Source: Archangium violaceum (GTDB lineage Bacteria > Myxococcota > Myxococcia > Myxococcales > Myxococcaceae). Taken from it: DNA of 64,000 bases. This document shows positions 1-7,845 of the stretch, in pieces (the stretch's first letter is position 1; every line of letters starts with the position of its first letter). The notes beneath the pieces are model-generated. The model had not been told where the DNA came from, made no database searches, and was given only the letters and a program-made list of their open reading frames with translations. The position numbers and the translations under genes are program-made. Where the stretch lies: assembly GCF_016887565.1 (NCBI RefSeq), contig NZ_CP069396.1, positions 496,001 to 560,000 on the forward strand. The letters run 5' to 3'.

Positions 1-383
1 ACGACGGAGGGGGCGCCGGAGATCAGGAACAGGTCATTGGCGTTGATGCCGTTGGTGGTGCCAACGAGGGAGATGGGGTTCACGAGGAACAGGAGCCCGG
101 CACGTTGGAAGGGTCCGCTGGAGGTCTGGCCGGCGAGCACCACGTCGTAAACGGCGAAGCGCCTTCCGGAGAGAGGGTTGGGCCGGATGCCGCAAGCGGC
201 GAAGTAGCGCTCGAGCTCCTGCCGTAGGATGGGCTCTTCGGGCAGGGGGCTGAACTGCGGAAGCTCCAGGGAGGGCGTATCGAGGAACGTTTGAGCGCGT
301 GCGGTGAGGCCGAGCCCCAGCCCGGCCACCAGCAGGAGCCGCACCGCGTGGAGGAGGATTCGTCCGCTGTGTCTGGCCTTCAT
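1..383 (-). CDS. Secreted protein of unknown function, N-terminal part (runs off the window)
   Basis: An open frame begins at an ATG at 381-383 and stays open for 127 codons to the window edge. The protein begins MKARHSGRILLHAVRLLLVA and continues with a hydrophobic stretch ending in TARAQ, a good Sec signal peptide with an Ala-x-Ala-type cleavage site. The mature part contains TFLDTPSLELPQ and later GRRFAVYDVVLAGQTSSGPF. The end in view, GTTNGINANDLFLISGAPSV, reads like a surface or structural protein. I do not recognise a family. A perfect 8-nt-spaced Shine-Dalgarno (GAGAGGAG) precedes the ATG but lies inside a hairpin. The gene follows the bicupin gene on the same strand with about 100 bp between. 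Confidence 0.6.
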   Translation of the reverse strand, partial: MKARHSGRILLHAVRLLLVAGLGLGLTARAQTFLDTPSLELPQFSPLPEEPILRQELERYFAACGIRPNPLSGRRFAVYDVVLAGQTSSGPFQRAGLLFLVNPISLVGTTNGINANDLFLISGAPSV

Positions 384-387
384 GTCC

Positions 388-421
388 GCCACTCCTCTCC
401 CTGTCATGAGAGAGGAGTGGC
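388..421 (-). promoter_or_regulatory. 12-bp perfect inverted repeat covering the ribosome-binding site of the following gene
   Basis: On the minus strand the arms are GCCACTCCTCTC and GAGAGGAGTGGC, separated by a 10-nt loop. The 3' arm contains the GAGAGGAG Shine-Dalgarno, 8 nt from the ATG at 383. In RNA the site would be fully paired, so the hairpin could limit translation. It could equally be a palindromic operator, or a terminator for the bicupin gene that ends at 485, although no T-tract follows. The pairing is seen; the role is inferred. Confidence 0.5.
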
Positions 422-484
422 CTGACTGGAGATGTGACGTGACGCGCGTCCAGGCTCCCTCGGCCGGTCTCAGGGGGCGGGACC

Positions 485-1618
485 CTACTTCTTGGATGCC
501 GGCGGCTGGACGAGCTTCAGGTCGAGCTCGTTCAGCTTCGAGAGGACCCGGTCGAACCTGAAGGGAGCGGGCGTTTGGGGATACACGTAGGCCGGGTAGG
601 GGTCTCCGAGGGTGCGGAAGAAGGACTCGAAGAGACCCGGGGTGAGGAAGCCGACCATGCGCGTGTAGTGGCTGTTGAGCTGGTAGGCGTGAATGGTGCG
701 GGCGGGGGCGTGGACGAAGTCACCCGGAGCCAACGTCACCGTGGCGTCGTTGACCCGCATGGTGATGGAGCCATCCAGACAGAAGAAGGTCTCCGTGTGC
801 TTCTCATGGTAGTGCAGGGGAATCATGTCTCCGGCGGGGCCCTCGCTCACGACGACGATGAACTTGCCATCGCTGTTGCGCTGATCGCCGACGAGGGAGA
901 AGACCTCACTGCCCGCGACCAGCCGCTGGCCTTCACCCGAGGCGAGGACGTAGGGAACCTTCTTGTCGGGGACCGTGCCATTGCTCACGCGCTGGGGAGT
1001 GCTCCTGCTCGGCGCCTTGCTCTCGAAACGGACATCGGCGCTGGCCTCCGCCTTCTTCAGCGACTCCCTGGGAATCTCGGGGTTGACCTCCGGAGGCTGC
1101 ACATAACCCTCATAGGGTTGGCCGAGCGCCTTGTAGAGCGAGCCCATCTCCCTGCCGGTAGACCATGAGATGAGCCGGGTGCGGTGGCTGCGCATCTTGA
1201 AGGCATGGGGGGTGCCCTCCGGGATGCTCGCGAAGTCACCACGGATGAGGAGGTAGTGCCCTCCACCGAGCCAGAGCTCGACCTCTCCGTCGAGGACCAG
1301 GAGGGCCTCGTGCGTCCGGGCATGGGTGTGCAGCGGGAGATTCGCGTCCCGTCCACCCGTCAGGACAGCGGCCTCGAAGAGCTCCTGGGTGTCCACGCCT
1401 CGGGCGATCAGGCCCGCGACCAGCCCGCCCACGAGATACCGCTCGCCCTCACCGTTGCGGATGAAATAGGGCACGGCCTTGCCCGGCAGCTTGCCCTCGG
1501 GCACGACCTTCTGGATGTCGATGCCGGGAGCTGTCTGGGGTTGGGGAGTGTCCAGGGCGTGGGCGATCTGGCCCGTGCCGAGGACGAACATCAACAGAGC
1601 GGCCCATGGGTGTCTCAT
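485..1618 (-). CDS. Secreted bicupin, quercetin 2,3-dioxygenase-like
   Basis: A 377-residue protein with a signal peptide (MRHPWAALLMFVLGTGQIAHA) and two cupin domains. Domain 1, about residues 80-190, carries HTHARTHE and a later His in GTPHAF. Domain 2, about 250-340, carries HYHEKHTE and a later His in RTIHAY. Both therefore keep the His-x-His...Glu...His metal set. Two-domain cupins of this kind include flavonol dioxygenases such as quercetinase; the exact substrate is unknown. The chosen start is the Met directly before the signal peptide, because an upstream Met at 1666 would put 16 charged residues in front of it. It is divergent from a LysR gene, its probable regulator. Confidence 0.75.
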   Translation of the reverse strand: MRHPWAALLMFVLGTGQIAHALDTPQPQTAPGIDIQKVVPEGKLPGKAVPYFIRNGEGERYLVGGLVAGLIARGVDTQELFEAAVLTGGRDANLPLHTHARTHEALLVLDGEVELWLGGGHYLLIRGDFASIPEGTPHAFKMRSHRTRLISWSTGREMGSLYKALGQPYEGYVQPPEVNPEIPRESLKKAEASADVRFESKAPSRSTPQRVSNGTVPDKKVPYVLASGEGQRLVAGSEVFSLVGDQRNSDGKFIVVVSEGPAGDMIPLHYHEKHTETFFCLDGSITMRVNDATVTLAPGDFVHAPARTIHAYQLNSHYTRMVGFLTPGLFESFFRTLGDPYPAYVYPQTPAPFRFDRVLSKLNELDLKLVQPPASKK

Positions 1619-1733
1619 TGAATCCTGCCTGTGTATGCGGGGGTGGAATCGAAACGTGCGAGGCAAGGATGTTGGGGTTCGTTCGAGAACTCCAATAGAT
1701 TGAAAGGTGACCTGTAATCAGCGGGAGTGATGA

Positions 1734-2618
1734 ATGGAACTGCGCCATCTTCGCTACTTCGTCGCCGTGGCCGAGGAGCTGCACTTCGCCCGGGCCGCCA
1801 GCCGGCTGCGGATCGTTCAGCCCGCGCTGAGCATGCAGATCAAGGCACTGGAGGAGGAGCTGGGGACACGGCTGCTCGAACGGACGCGGCGCCATGTGGA
1901 GCTCACGGAGGCGGGCAGACTCTTCCTGGAGGAGGCACGCCGGACACTGGAGCAGGCGGAGCGTGCGGCGCGAGTCGCGGAACGAGCGGGCCGGGGAGAG
2001 CTGGGGCGCCTGGAGATCGGGTTCTCGGTCAACGTCGCCTACTCGGGGGTGCTGGCCAGGACGCTCAAGGCCTTCCGCCAGCGCGCGCCGGAGATCGAGC
2101 TGCTGCTGCATGAGTTACACCCGTTCGACCAGCTCGAGGCCCTGGTGGAAGGACGCATCCAGGTCGGCCTGCTCACGGCCCCGGCCCTGCCCGTTCCTCC
2201 AGAGTTGGTGACGGTGCGGGTGGCGACCTGGCCCTTGATGGTGGCGATGCCCGCTGGCCACCCGCTGGCCGCGCGCGCGCGTGTCCCGGCCGACCTGCTG
2301 GTGGAGGAATCCTTCATCGACTTCAGCGGGTCGAAGGACGAGCAGGGGCTCTCCGTTTTGCAGCGCATCTGGGGCTTCACCCCTCGGATCCGCTATCGCA
2401 GCACCAACATCATGGCGGTCATCAGCCTGGTGGCCGCGGGCCTTGGCGTGGCCCTGGTGCCCGAATCCATGGTGTCGCTCAACATCGGGGGCAACGTCGT
2501 CTACCGTCCGCTCACCGGCGTGACCGAGTCGATGGAGCTGTCCGTGGCGTACCGCCGTCACGAGAAGGCTCCGGCCGTGCGGACCTTCCTGGAGGTGGTC
2601 CGGAGCCTGTCGGGATGA
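1734..2618 (+). CDS. LysR-family transcriptional regulator
   Basis: 294 residues, the usual LysR length. The N-terminus MELRHLRYFVAVAEELHFAR followed by RAASRLRIVQPALSMQIKAL is the classical LysR winged helix-turn-helix at residues 1-60. The rest is a two-lobed periplasmic-binding-like effector domain with a late GLGVALVPES segment. A GGGAG precedes the ATG. The gene is divergent from the secreted bicupin, the usual arrangement of a LysR protein with its target. The 115-bp intergenic region holds a partial dyad, GTTCGTTCGAGAAC at 1677-1690, a weak candidate binding site. An aromatic or flavonoid-type inducer is inferred from the bicupin only. It converges with the TetR gene, 5 bp apart. Confidence 0.9.
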   Translation: MELRHLRYFVAVAEELHFARAASRLRIVQPALSMQIKALEEELGTRLLERTRRHVELTEAGRLFLEEARRTLEQAERAARVAERAGRGELGRLEIGFSVNVAYSGVLARTLKAFRQRAPEIELLLHELHPFDQLEALVEGRIQVGLLTAPALPVPPELVTVRVATWPLMVAMPAGHPLAARARVPADLLVEESFIDFSGSKDEQGLSVLQRIWGFTPRIRYRSTNIMAVISLVAAGLGVALVPESMVSLNIGGNVVYRPLTGVTESMELSVAYRRHEKAPAVRTFLEVVRSLSG

Positions 2619-2623
2619 GCCTC

Positions 2624-3337
2624 CTACCCGCGTTCCCGGCGGGAGCGCCGGGGCGGTGAGCGTCTCACGGGCCCGCGCCCACCCGCGGGCTCCTCGAGCA
2701 GGGCCGGGCCGAGCAACTCGAGGCACTCGGCGAGGACCTCGCCCGGGTCGCGCTTCCTCCCCGCGGAGAACGGCTGCTCCAGCGCGAGGCGTCCCGCGGT
2801 GGCCAGGACGGCACCGGCCAGGCGCGCCCGCTGCGAGTCCGGGAAGATACCCAGCCACTCGGCGACGACGTGCGCGAGCGCGACCTCCGCATCGGTGAGG
2901 ATCTGCAGCCACACCGCGCGGAGGCTCTCCGTCTCGTTCAGCACGGGGAGGAGGTTCTCCCAGTTCATGGAGTGCTCCTCCGCGATGGACTGGTGGAGCG
3001 CCGCCACCATCGCCTCATGCAGGGGCCGGCCGCGGGGGGCGGCTCGCATGTCGGAGACGACGCGCGCGAGCGCCGCGTCGACGGCGGGGCGGATGGCGTC
3101 CTCCTTCCGGGGGAAGTACCGGTAGAAGGTCCGCTCGGAGAGGCCCGCGTGGGCCGCGAGCTCCTTGACGGTGAAGTCGCTCGTGCGCTCCCGCATGAAC
3201 AAGCCGATGACGGCGCGCGAGGCCTCGAGCATCGCCTGGTCGCGCCCCTCGCGCGGGGCGAGGGTGAGGGGCGCGGGCTCCCGGTCCGCGCCCGGGGCCG
3301 GCCGTTCCTGGGGTTGGGCGCGCAATCGCTGGGGCAT
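2624..3337 (-). CDS. TetR-family transcriptional regulator
   Basis: 237 residues from the ATG at 3337 (MPQRLRAQPQERPAPG). The TetR helix-turn-helix lies at about residues 40-90 and includes FTVKELAAHAGLSERTFYRY followed by FPRKEDAI, a textbook recognition helix. The C-terminal ligand domain is mostly helical and not diagnostic. An upstream GTG/ATG would add a proline- and arginine-rich leader that overlaps the divergent promoter, so the internal Met was preferred. The gene is divergent from the coq4-like/P450 pair, 84 bp away, and is the likely repressor of that pair and of itself. A TGCCA/TGGCA box cluster in between is a candidate operator. Confidence 0.88.
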   Translation of the reverse strand: MPQRLRAQPQERPAPGADREPAPLTLAPREGRDQAMLEASRAVIGLFMRERTSDFTVKELAAHAGLSERTFYRYFPRKEDAIRPAVDAALARVVSDMRAAPRGRPLHEAMVAALHQSIAEEHSMNWENLLPVLNETESLRAVWLQILTDAEVALAHVVAEWLGIFPDSQRARLAGAVLATAGRLALEQPFSAGRKRDPGEVLAECLELLGPALLEEPAGGRGPVRRSPPRRSRRERG

Positions 3338-3368
3338 GGCGCGAAGTCTAGCCACGGGTGGCGGTTTC

Positions 3369-3394
3369 TGCCAGTTCCGTGGCATAAACTGCCA
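3369..3394. promoter_or_regulatory. Candidate TetR operator: three TGCCA/TGGCA half-sites one helical turn apart
   Basis: TGCCA at 3369, TGGCA at 3380 and TGCCA at 3390 alternate in orientation. They form two overlapping dyads with spacers of 6 and 5 nt. The boxes sit in the 84-bp gap between the divergent TetR gene and the coq4-like gene, close to where either promoter must lie. The repeats are seen; binding by the neighbouring TetR protein is inferred from position. Confidence 0.4.
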
Positions 3395-3421
3395 GGGGTC
3401 ACCCACCCACGGAGAACCGAG

Positions 3422-4126
3422 ATGAACTTCAGCTCACCCACCTCCCGCATCGAAGACGGCCTCTTCCTGCCCGAAGGCGCGTCGCTGTTCACACGTCTGC
3501 GTGTGGCGGTCCGGGCCCTGAAGGTTCTCGAGAAGCGCCCCGATGACAGCGTCGCGGCGCCGTTGCTCAACGCGAGCCTCGACGGCGACGTCTTCCAGCG
3601 GCTCTGCTCGGAGCTGGCGAAGAGCGAGGACGGCCGGGAGCTGCTCGCCTCACGCCCCAGCCTCCAGCGCGGCAACATCGACCTCGCGGCGCTCGGCCGG
3701 CTCCCGGAAGGGACGCTCGGGAACGCGTTCGCCCGCTACTTCTCGGACAACGGCATCCAGCCGTTCGAGAGCCCGTACGAGGTCCGCAACGACGTGGACT
3801 ACCTCATCAAGTGGTACCGGGAGACGCACGACCTTCACCACGTGGTGACCGGCTACAAGACGGACGCGCTCGGCGAGATGGAGCTCCAGGCCTTCGTGGC
3901 CGGCAACCTTGGACTGCGCACGAGCGTCCTCATCCTCCTGTTCGCCGCGGTGCTCAAGCCGCATGGCCTCCCTCCTTTCTGGAAGTACCTGCGAAAGGTG
4001 CGCGCGGCGTACCGGCGGGGCCAGCGGTCCGAGAAGCTCGTCCGCGTGCGGTACGAGCGCTTCTGGGAGGCGCCGGTCGAGGCGGTGCGCCAGCAGCTCG
4101 GGATCCTCCCTTTGACCCAGGCCTGA
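3422..4126 (+). CDS. Coq4-family protein (ubiquinone biosynthesis Coq4-like)
   Basis: 234 residues. The segment ETHDLHHVVTGYKTDALGE fits the Coq4 metal motif HDxxH-x11-E exactly (His-Asp-Leu-His-His, then eleven residues, then Glu). Coq4 proteins act at the quinone-ring modification stage of ubiquinone biosynthesis in eukaryotes and proteobacteria, on or near the membrane. The ATG at 3422 has GGAGA five bases upstream. The gene is followed after 11 bp by a cytochrome P450 on the same strand, with a divergent TetR gene on the other side. Myxobacteria mainly use menaquinone, so a Coq4 homologue beside a P450 suggests a specialised substrate rather than ubiquinone itself. That last point is inference. 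Confidence 0.8.
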   Translation: MNFSSPTSRIEDGLFLPEGASLFTRLRVAVRALKVLEKRPDDSVAAPLLNASLDGDVFQRLCSELAKSEDGRELLASRPSLQRGNIDLAALGRLPEGTLGNAFARYFSDNGIQPFESPYEVRNDVDYLIKWYRETHDLHHVVTGYKTDALGEMELQAFVAGNLGLRTSVLILLFAAVLKPHGLPPFWKYLRKVRAAYRRGQRSEKLVRVRYERFWEAPVEAVRQQLGILPLTQA

Positions 4127-4137
4127 CTTCCACGACC

Positions 4138-5517
4138 ATGAATACGGCACTCTCCATCGACGCGCCCCGTACCCTCAACGAATACGCCCCTTCCACCCTC
4201 GAGATGATCAAGGCGATCCGGCGAGAGGGTTTCCTCGGATGGCTGATGAGCGTCTGGCGCCAGCACGGGGACCTGGTCCGCATCCGGATGGGCGCGAAGT
4301 CGTTCCTCCTGGTGACCCACCCGGACCACGTGCGCCACGTCAACGTCACGCACCGCGAGAGCTACGACAAGGCCGAGAGCTACGACGTCCTCCGCGAGCT
4401 GCTGCTCGGCAATGGCATCGTCACCGCCACCGGGGTGGACTGGCGCCGGCAGCGCAAGCTCATGGCGCCGTTCTTCACCCCTCGCGGCGTGGAGAAGTTC
4501 TACCCCATCTTCCTCTCCGACACGCAGCGGCTCATCGAGCACTGGCGGTCCCACCACCAGGGCTCCGGCCGCCCCGTCGAGATGCTCGACGAGATGATGC
4601 AGGTCACCGCCGCCGTCATCCTCCACTCGGTCTTCAGCACCGACTCGGGCGAGACCCTGCTGCGCATCAAGAACTCGATCGAGACGATGATCTCCCACAT
4701 CTCGGGCATGCAGATGCGCCCCGTGCAGGTGCCACAGTGGGTGCCCACCCCCGCGAACCTGCGGTTCCGCCGGGCCCAGAAGCTCGTGACGTCCTACATC
4801 CGCGAGCTCATCGCGCGGCGCCGGGCCATCCCCACCGAGCAGTGGCCGGATGACCTGCTGACGAAGCTGATGACGACCCGGGACGAGGAGACGGGGACGC
4901 TCATGGCGGAGCAGCTCCTCGTCGACAACGGCCTGACCATGTTCGCCGCCGGGCATGAGACCACGGCGCGGACGCTCTCGTTCTTGTGGTACGCGCTGTC
5001 CCAGAACCCGGAGGTGGAGCGGCGGCTGCACGCCGAGCTGGACTCGGTGCTGGGCGAAGCGCCTCCGACGCTCAACGACTTGAGGAAGCTCCCGTACACC
5101 CTCCAGGTCGTGAAGGAGGTCCTCCGGCTCTATCCGGCCGCGCCGATGTACGCCCGTGACGCCGTGGCCGAGGACGATCTCGATGGGGTCCGCATCCCGT
5201 CCGGCACGAGGATGATCGTCTTCGACTACGCCACCCACCGGCACCCGGCGTTCTGGGACGAGCCGGAGCGCTTCGATCCCGACCGCTGGTTGCCCGAGCG
5301 CGAGGCCGCGCGCCATGCTCACGCCTACCACCCCTTCGCTATCGGACCGCGCATCTGCCTGGGCAACAACTTCTCACTGCTCGAGACACACGTGATGACG
5401 GCCATGCTCGCACGCCGCTTCAAGCTGCGCCTGAAGCCCGGCCACGTGCCGCGGTTCGACATGTTCGGCACCCTCGGGTCGAGCAACGGCTTGCCGATGC
5501 TGATCGAGGCGCGCTGA
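4138..5517 (+). CDS. Cytochrome P450, stand-alone, fatty-acid/steroid-type fold
   Basis: 459 residues with every P450 landmark. The I-helix oxygen-binding motif is AAGHETTART, the K-helix ExxR is in KEVLRLYP, the PERF-type segment is EPERFDPDRW, and the heme loop FAIGPRICLGNNF has Cys at about residue 407. It lacks a fused reductase, so it needs external electron partners, none of which is adjacent. Its AGHETT I-helix and heme loop resemble class E/CYP102- and CYP4-like enzymes more than the Streptomyces type. It starts 11 bp after the Coq4-like gene and is very likely co-transcribed with it and repressed by the divergent TetR protein. The substrate is unknown. Confidence 0.92.
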   Translation: MNTALSIDAPRTLNEYAPSTLEMIKAIRREGFLGWLMSVWRQHGDLVRIRMGAKSFLLVTHPDHVRHVNVTHRESYDKAESYDVLRELLLGNGIVTATGVDWRRQRKLMAPFFTPRGVEKFYPIFLSDTQRLIEHWRSHHQGSGRPVEMLDEMMQVTAAVILHSVFSTDSGETLLRIKNSIETMISHISGMQMRPVQVPQWVPTPANLRFRRAQKLVTSYIRELIARRRAIPTEQWPDDLLTKLMTTRDEETGTLMAEQLLVDNGLTMFAAGHETTARTLSFLWYALSQNPEVERRLHAELDSVLGEAPPTLNDLRKLPYTLQVVKEVLRLYPAAPMYARDAVAEDDLDGVRIPSGTRMIVFDYATHRHPAFWDEPERFDPDRWLPEREAARHAHAYHPFAIGPRICLGNNFSLLETHVMTAMLARRFKLRLKPGHVPRFDMFGTLGSSNGLPMLIEAR

Positions 5518-5576
5518 GCCCCTCCCTCACCGCTCGAGGCTTTGCAATGCCCCTGGGCTCGCGGTAGCGAGGGGGC

Positions 5577-6698
5577 ATGCGCATTCCGGATTTCAAGCTC
5601 GAGCGGTACTTCGCTCAATGGGAGTTCAAGGCGCCGTACCTGCTGTGCAGCTCGGACATCGAGGGCTGGCGGATGAGCGAGCTGCTCGCGCTGGCGGACG
5701 AGGACGGGCGCGAGCGGTGGGAGCGGCTGACGCTGGGCTACACGGAGACGCAGGGCCTGCCGGTGCTGCGCGAGGAGATAGCTCGGCTGTACCAGGGCGT
5801 GTCACCGGAGCAGGTGCTGACCTTCGCGGGAGCGGAGGAGGCCGTCTTCGTGCTGGTGAACGTGCTGCTGGGGCCCGGGGACCACGCGGTGGTGACGTGG
5901 CCGGGATACCAGTCGCTGCACGAGGTGGCGAGGGCGACGGGGGCGGAGGTGTCGCCGCTGAGGCTGCGCGAGGAGGACGGCTGGCGGGTGGATCTGGAGG
6001 CGGTGAAGCGCGAGCTGCGGCCGAACACGAAGCTGCTGGTGGTGAACTTCCCGCACAACCCGACGGGGGCGCTGCCGGACGCGGCCACGTGGAAGGCCCT
6101 GCTCGCGCTGACGGAGGAGCGCGGGGTGTACGTGCTGGCGGACGATGTGTACCGGATGCTCGAGTACGACGCCGGGGACCGGCAGCCCTCGGCGGTGGAG
6201 CTGTCGGGCCGGGGCTTGAGCCTGGGCGCGATGTCGAAGTCGTTCGCGCTGGCGGGCTTGCGGGTGGGGTGGCTGGTGGGGCGTGACACGGCGCTGCTGG
6301 AGCGGTGCGCGGCGTACAAGGACTACACGAGCATCTGCAACTCGGCGCCCAGCGAGGTGCTGTCCCTGGTGGCCCTGCGGGCGAAGGAGCGGGTGCTGGC
6401 GCGCAGCCGGGACATCCTCACGCGCAACCTCTCCGTGCTGGATGACTTCTTCGCCCGGAGGGCGGACACGTTCCGGTGGGTGCGCCCGAGGGCGGGGAGC
6501 GTGGCCTTCCCGAAGCTGCTGCGCGACATGCCGGTGGGCGAGTTCTGCCAGCGGCTGGTGGAGAAGGAGGGCGTGCTGCTGCTGCCGGGAGACGTGTATG
6601 ACTTCCCGGGCAACCACTTCCGGTTGGGGCTGGGCCGCACGAACATGCCCGAGGCCCTCGCGAGACTGGAGCGCTTCTGCGACACGCTGTGGCGCTGA
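5577..6698 (+). CDS. PLP-dependent class I/II aminotransferase
   Basis: 373 residues, somewhat shorter than typical aspartate aminotransferases. The fold-type I features are all present: NFPHNPTGA for substrate and PLP binding, VYVLADDVYRMLEY with the pyridine-contacting Asp and Tyr, and SLGAMSKSFALAGLRVGW with the PLP lysine at about residue 221. A strong GAGGGGGC precedes the ATG. The N-terminus RIPDFKLERYFAQWEFKAPY matches a branch of small class I aminotransferases that includes capreomycidine-synthase-like enzymes, so the amino acid substrate is uncertain. It lies 59 bp after the P450 on the same strand and could belong to that transcript. Confidence 0.88.
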   Translation: MRIPDFKLERYFAQWEFKAPYLLCSSDIEGWRMSELLALADEDGRERWERLTLGYTETQGLPVLREEIARLYQGVSPEQVLTFAGAEEAVFVLVNVLLGPGDHAVVTWPGYQSLHEVARATGAEVSPLRLREEDGWRVDLEAVKRELRPNTKLLVVNFPHNPTGALPDAATWKALLALTEERGVYVLADDVYRMLEYDAGDRQPSAVELSGRGLSLGAMSKSFALAGLRVGWLVGRDTALLERCAAYKDYTSICNSAPSEVLSLVALRAKERVLARSRDILTRNLSVLDDFFARRADTFRWVRPRAGSVAFPKLLRDMPVGEFCQRLVEKEGVLLLPGDVYDFPGNHFRLGLGRTNMPEALARLERFCDTLWR

Positions 6699-6810
6699 GG
6701 CGGGCGCCTCCCCTCTGTCCGACAGCATGAGCCCGCTTCAGGAAGTTGGTGGAGCCGGTGCGTGTTGGGAGTAGGGTTCACCCCGGGTAGTACCTTCCGA
6801 CGAGACCTTC

Positions 6811-7758
6811 TTGGACGATAAGACCGACCATCGCATCGCGCTGTTCCTGGACTTCGAGAACCTGGTGACGAACACCGGGTTCTCCGCCGCCAACTTCGAC
6901 CTGCAGCCCGCCATGGATCGGCTGTTGGAGCGGGGCAAGGTGGTGTTCCGCCGCGCCTACTGCGACTGGTCCCGCTTCAAGGAAGCCAAGGGCAACCTCC
7001 ACGAGTTCGGCGTCGAGCTCATCGACGTGCCGCCCTCGACACGCTCGGGGAAGAACGGCGCGGACATGCGCCTGGTCATCGACGCGCTGGAATTGTGCTA
7101 CGCGCGCGAGCACATCGACACCTTCGCCATCGCCTCGGGGGACAGCGACTTCTGCCCGCTCGCGTACAAGCTGCGTGAGAACGGCCGCCAGCTCATCGGG
7201 CTCGCGGTGAAGGAGGCCACCAGCCCCCTGTTCGTGAAGGCCTGCGACGAGTTCATCTACCTGCGGCCCCGTACCCGCGCGGAGAAGGACAAGGAGAAGC
7301 GCGCCCACGACCAGGACGAGGGCGGGCGAGGCCGCAAGCACGGCAAGGGGCATGGGGCCGGCGAGCGCCAGGGGAAGGAGCAGGCGCACGGCGGCAAGGG
7401 CAAGGCCGAGAGTTCGAAGACCGAGGTGCCGGACATCGCGCTGGAGGTGGTGCAGCGCCTGCTGTCGCGAGCCACCGGGCCGGTCAACCCGTCGCTCATC
7501 AAGGAGACCATCGTCCGCAAGGAGCCGGACTTCGACGAGCGCGAGCTCGGCTTCTCCACCTTCGCCAAGCTGCTGGCCGCCATGGAGCAGGACGGGTTGC
7601 TCAAGCGCGTGCAGCAGGGCCGGCAGTGGTACGTGGTGGGGCCGGACGCGGCGCCACCCGAGCCCCCCCAGGGCCGGGGCCGCAACCGGGGCGCCGCCGC
7701 TCCCGCGGAGGAGGAGGACGAGGAGGAGGTCTACCCCGACCCCGTCGACGACTTCTGA
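6811..7758 (+). CDS. NYN-domain and OST-HTH/LOTUS protein, predicted RNA-acting nuclease
   Basis: 315 residues with a TTG start. No ATG or GTG exists between an upstream stop at 6772 and the domain, and RIALFLDFEN must be near the N-terminus. Residues 1-150 form a NYN (PIN-like, LabA/DUF88) domain with the acidic set in FLDFEN, NGADMRLVIDAL and IASGDSDFCPL. A Lys/Gly/His-rich linker follows at about 160-205. Residues 205-280 (VVQRLLSRATGPVNPSLIKE to GRQWYVVGPD) fit an OST-HTH/LOTUS RNA-binding winged helix. The tail is acidic (EEEDEEEV). The combination implies RNA binding and cleavage in the cytoplasm; the target is unknown. Confidence 0.85.
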   Translation: MDDKTDHRIALFLDFENLVTNTGFSAANFDLQPAMDRLLERGKVVFRRAYCDWSRFKEAKGNLHEFGVELIDVPPSTRSGKNGADMRLVIDALELCYAREHIDTFAIASGDSDFCPLAYKLRENGRQLIGLAVKEATSPLFVKACDEFIYLRPRTRAEKDKEKRAHDQDEGGRGRKHGKGHGAGERQGKEQAHGGKGKAESSKTEVPDIALEVVQRLLSRATGPVNPSLIKETIVRKEPDFDERELGFSTFAKLLAAMEQDGLLKRVQQGRQWYVVGPDAAPPEPPQGRGRNRGAAAPAEEEDEEEVYPDPVDDF

Positions 7759-7845
7759 GTCGCACCCGGGCCTCGCCGCCTGGGTTTCACTCGGAGTCTC
7801 ACCCGAGACGTATGATTGACGCTCATCCTCCCACCAGGAGCAGCG

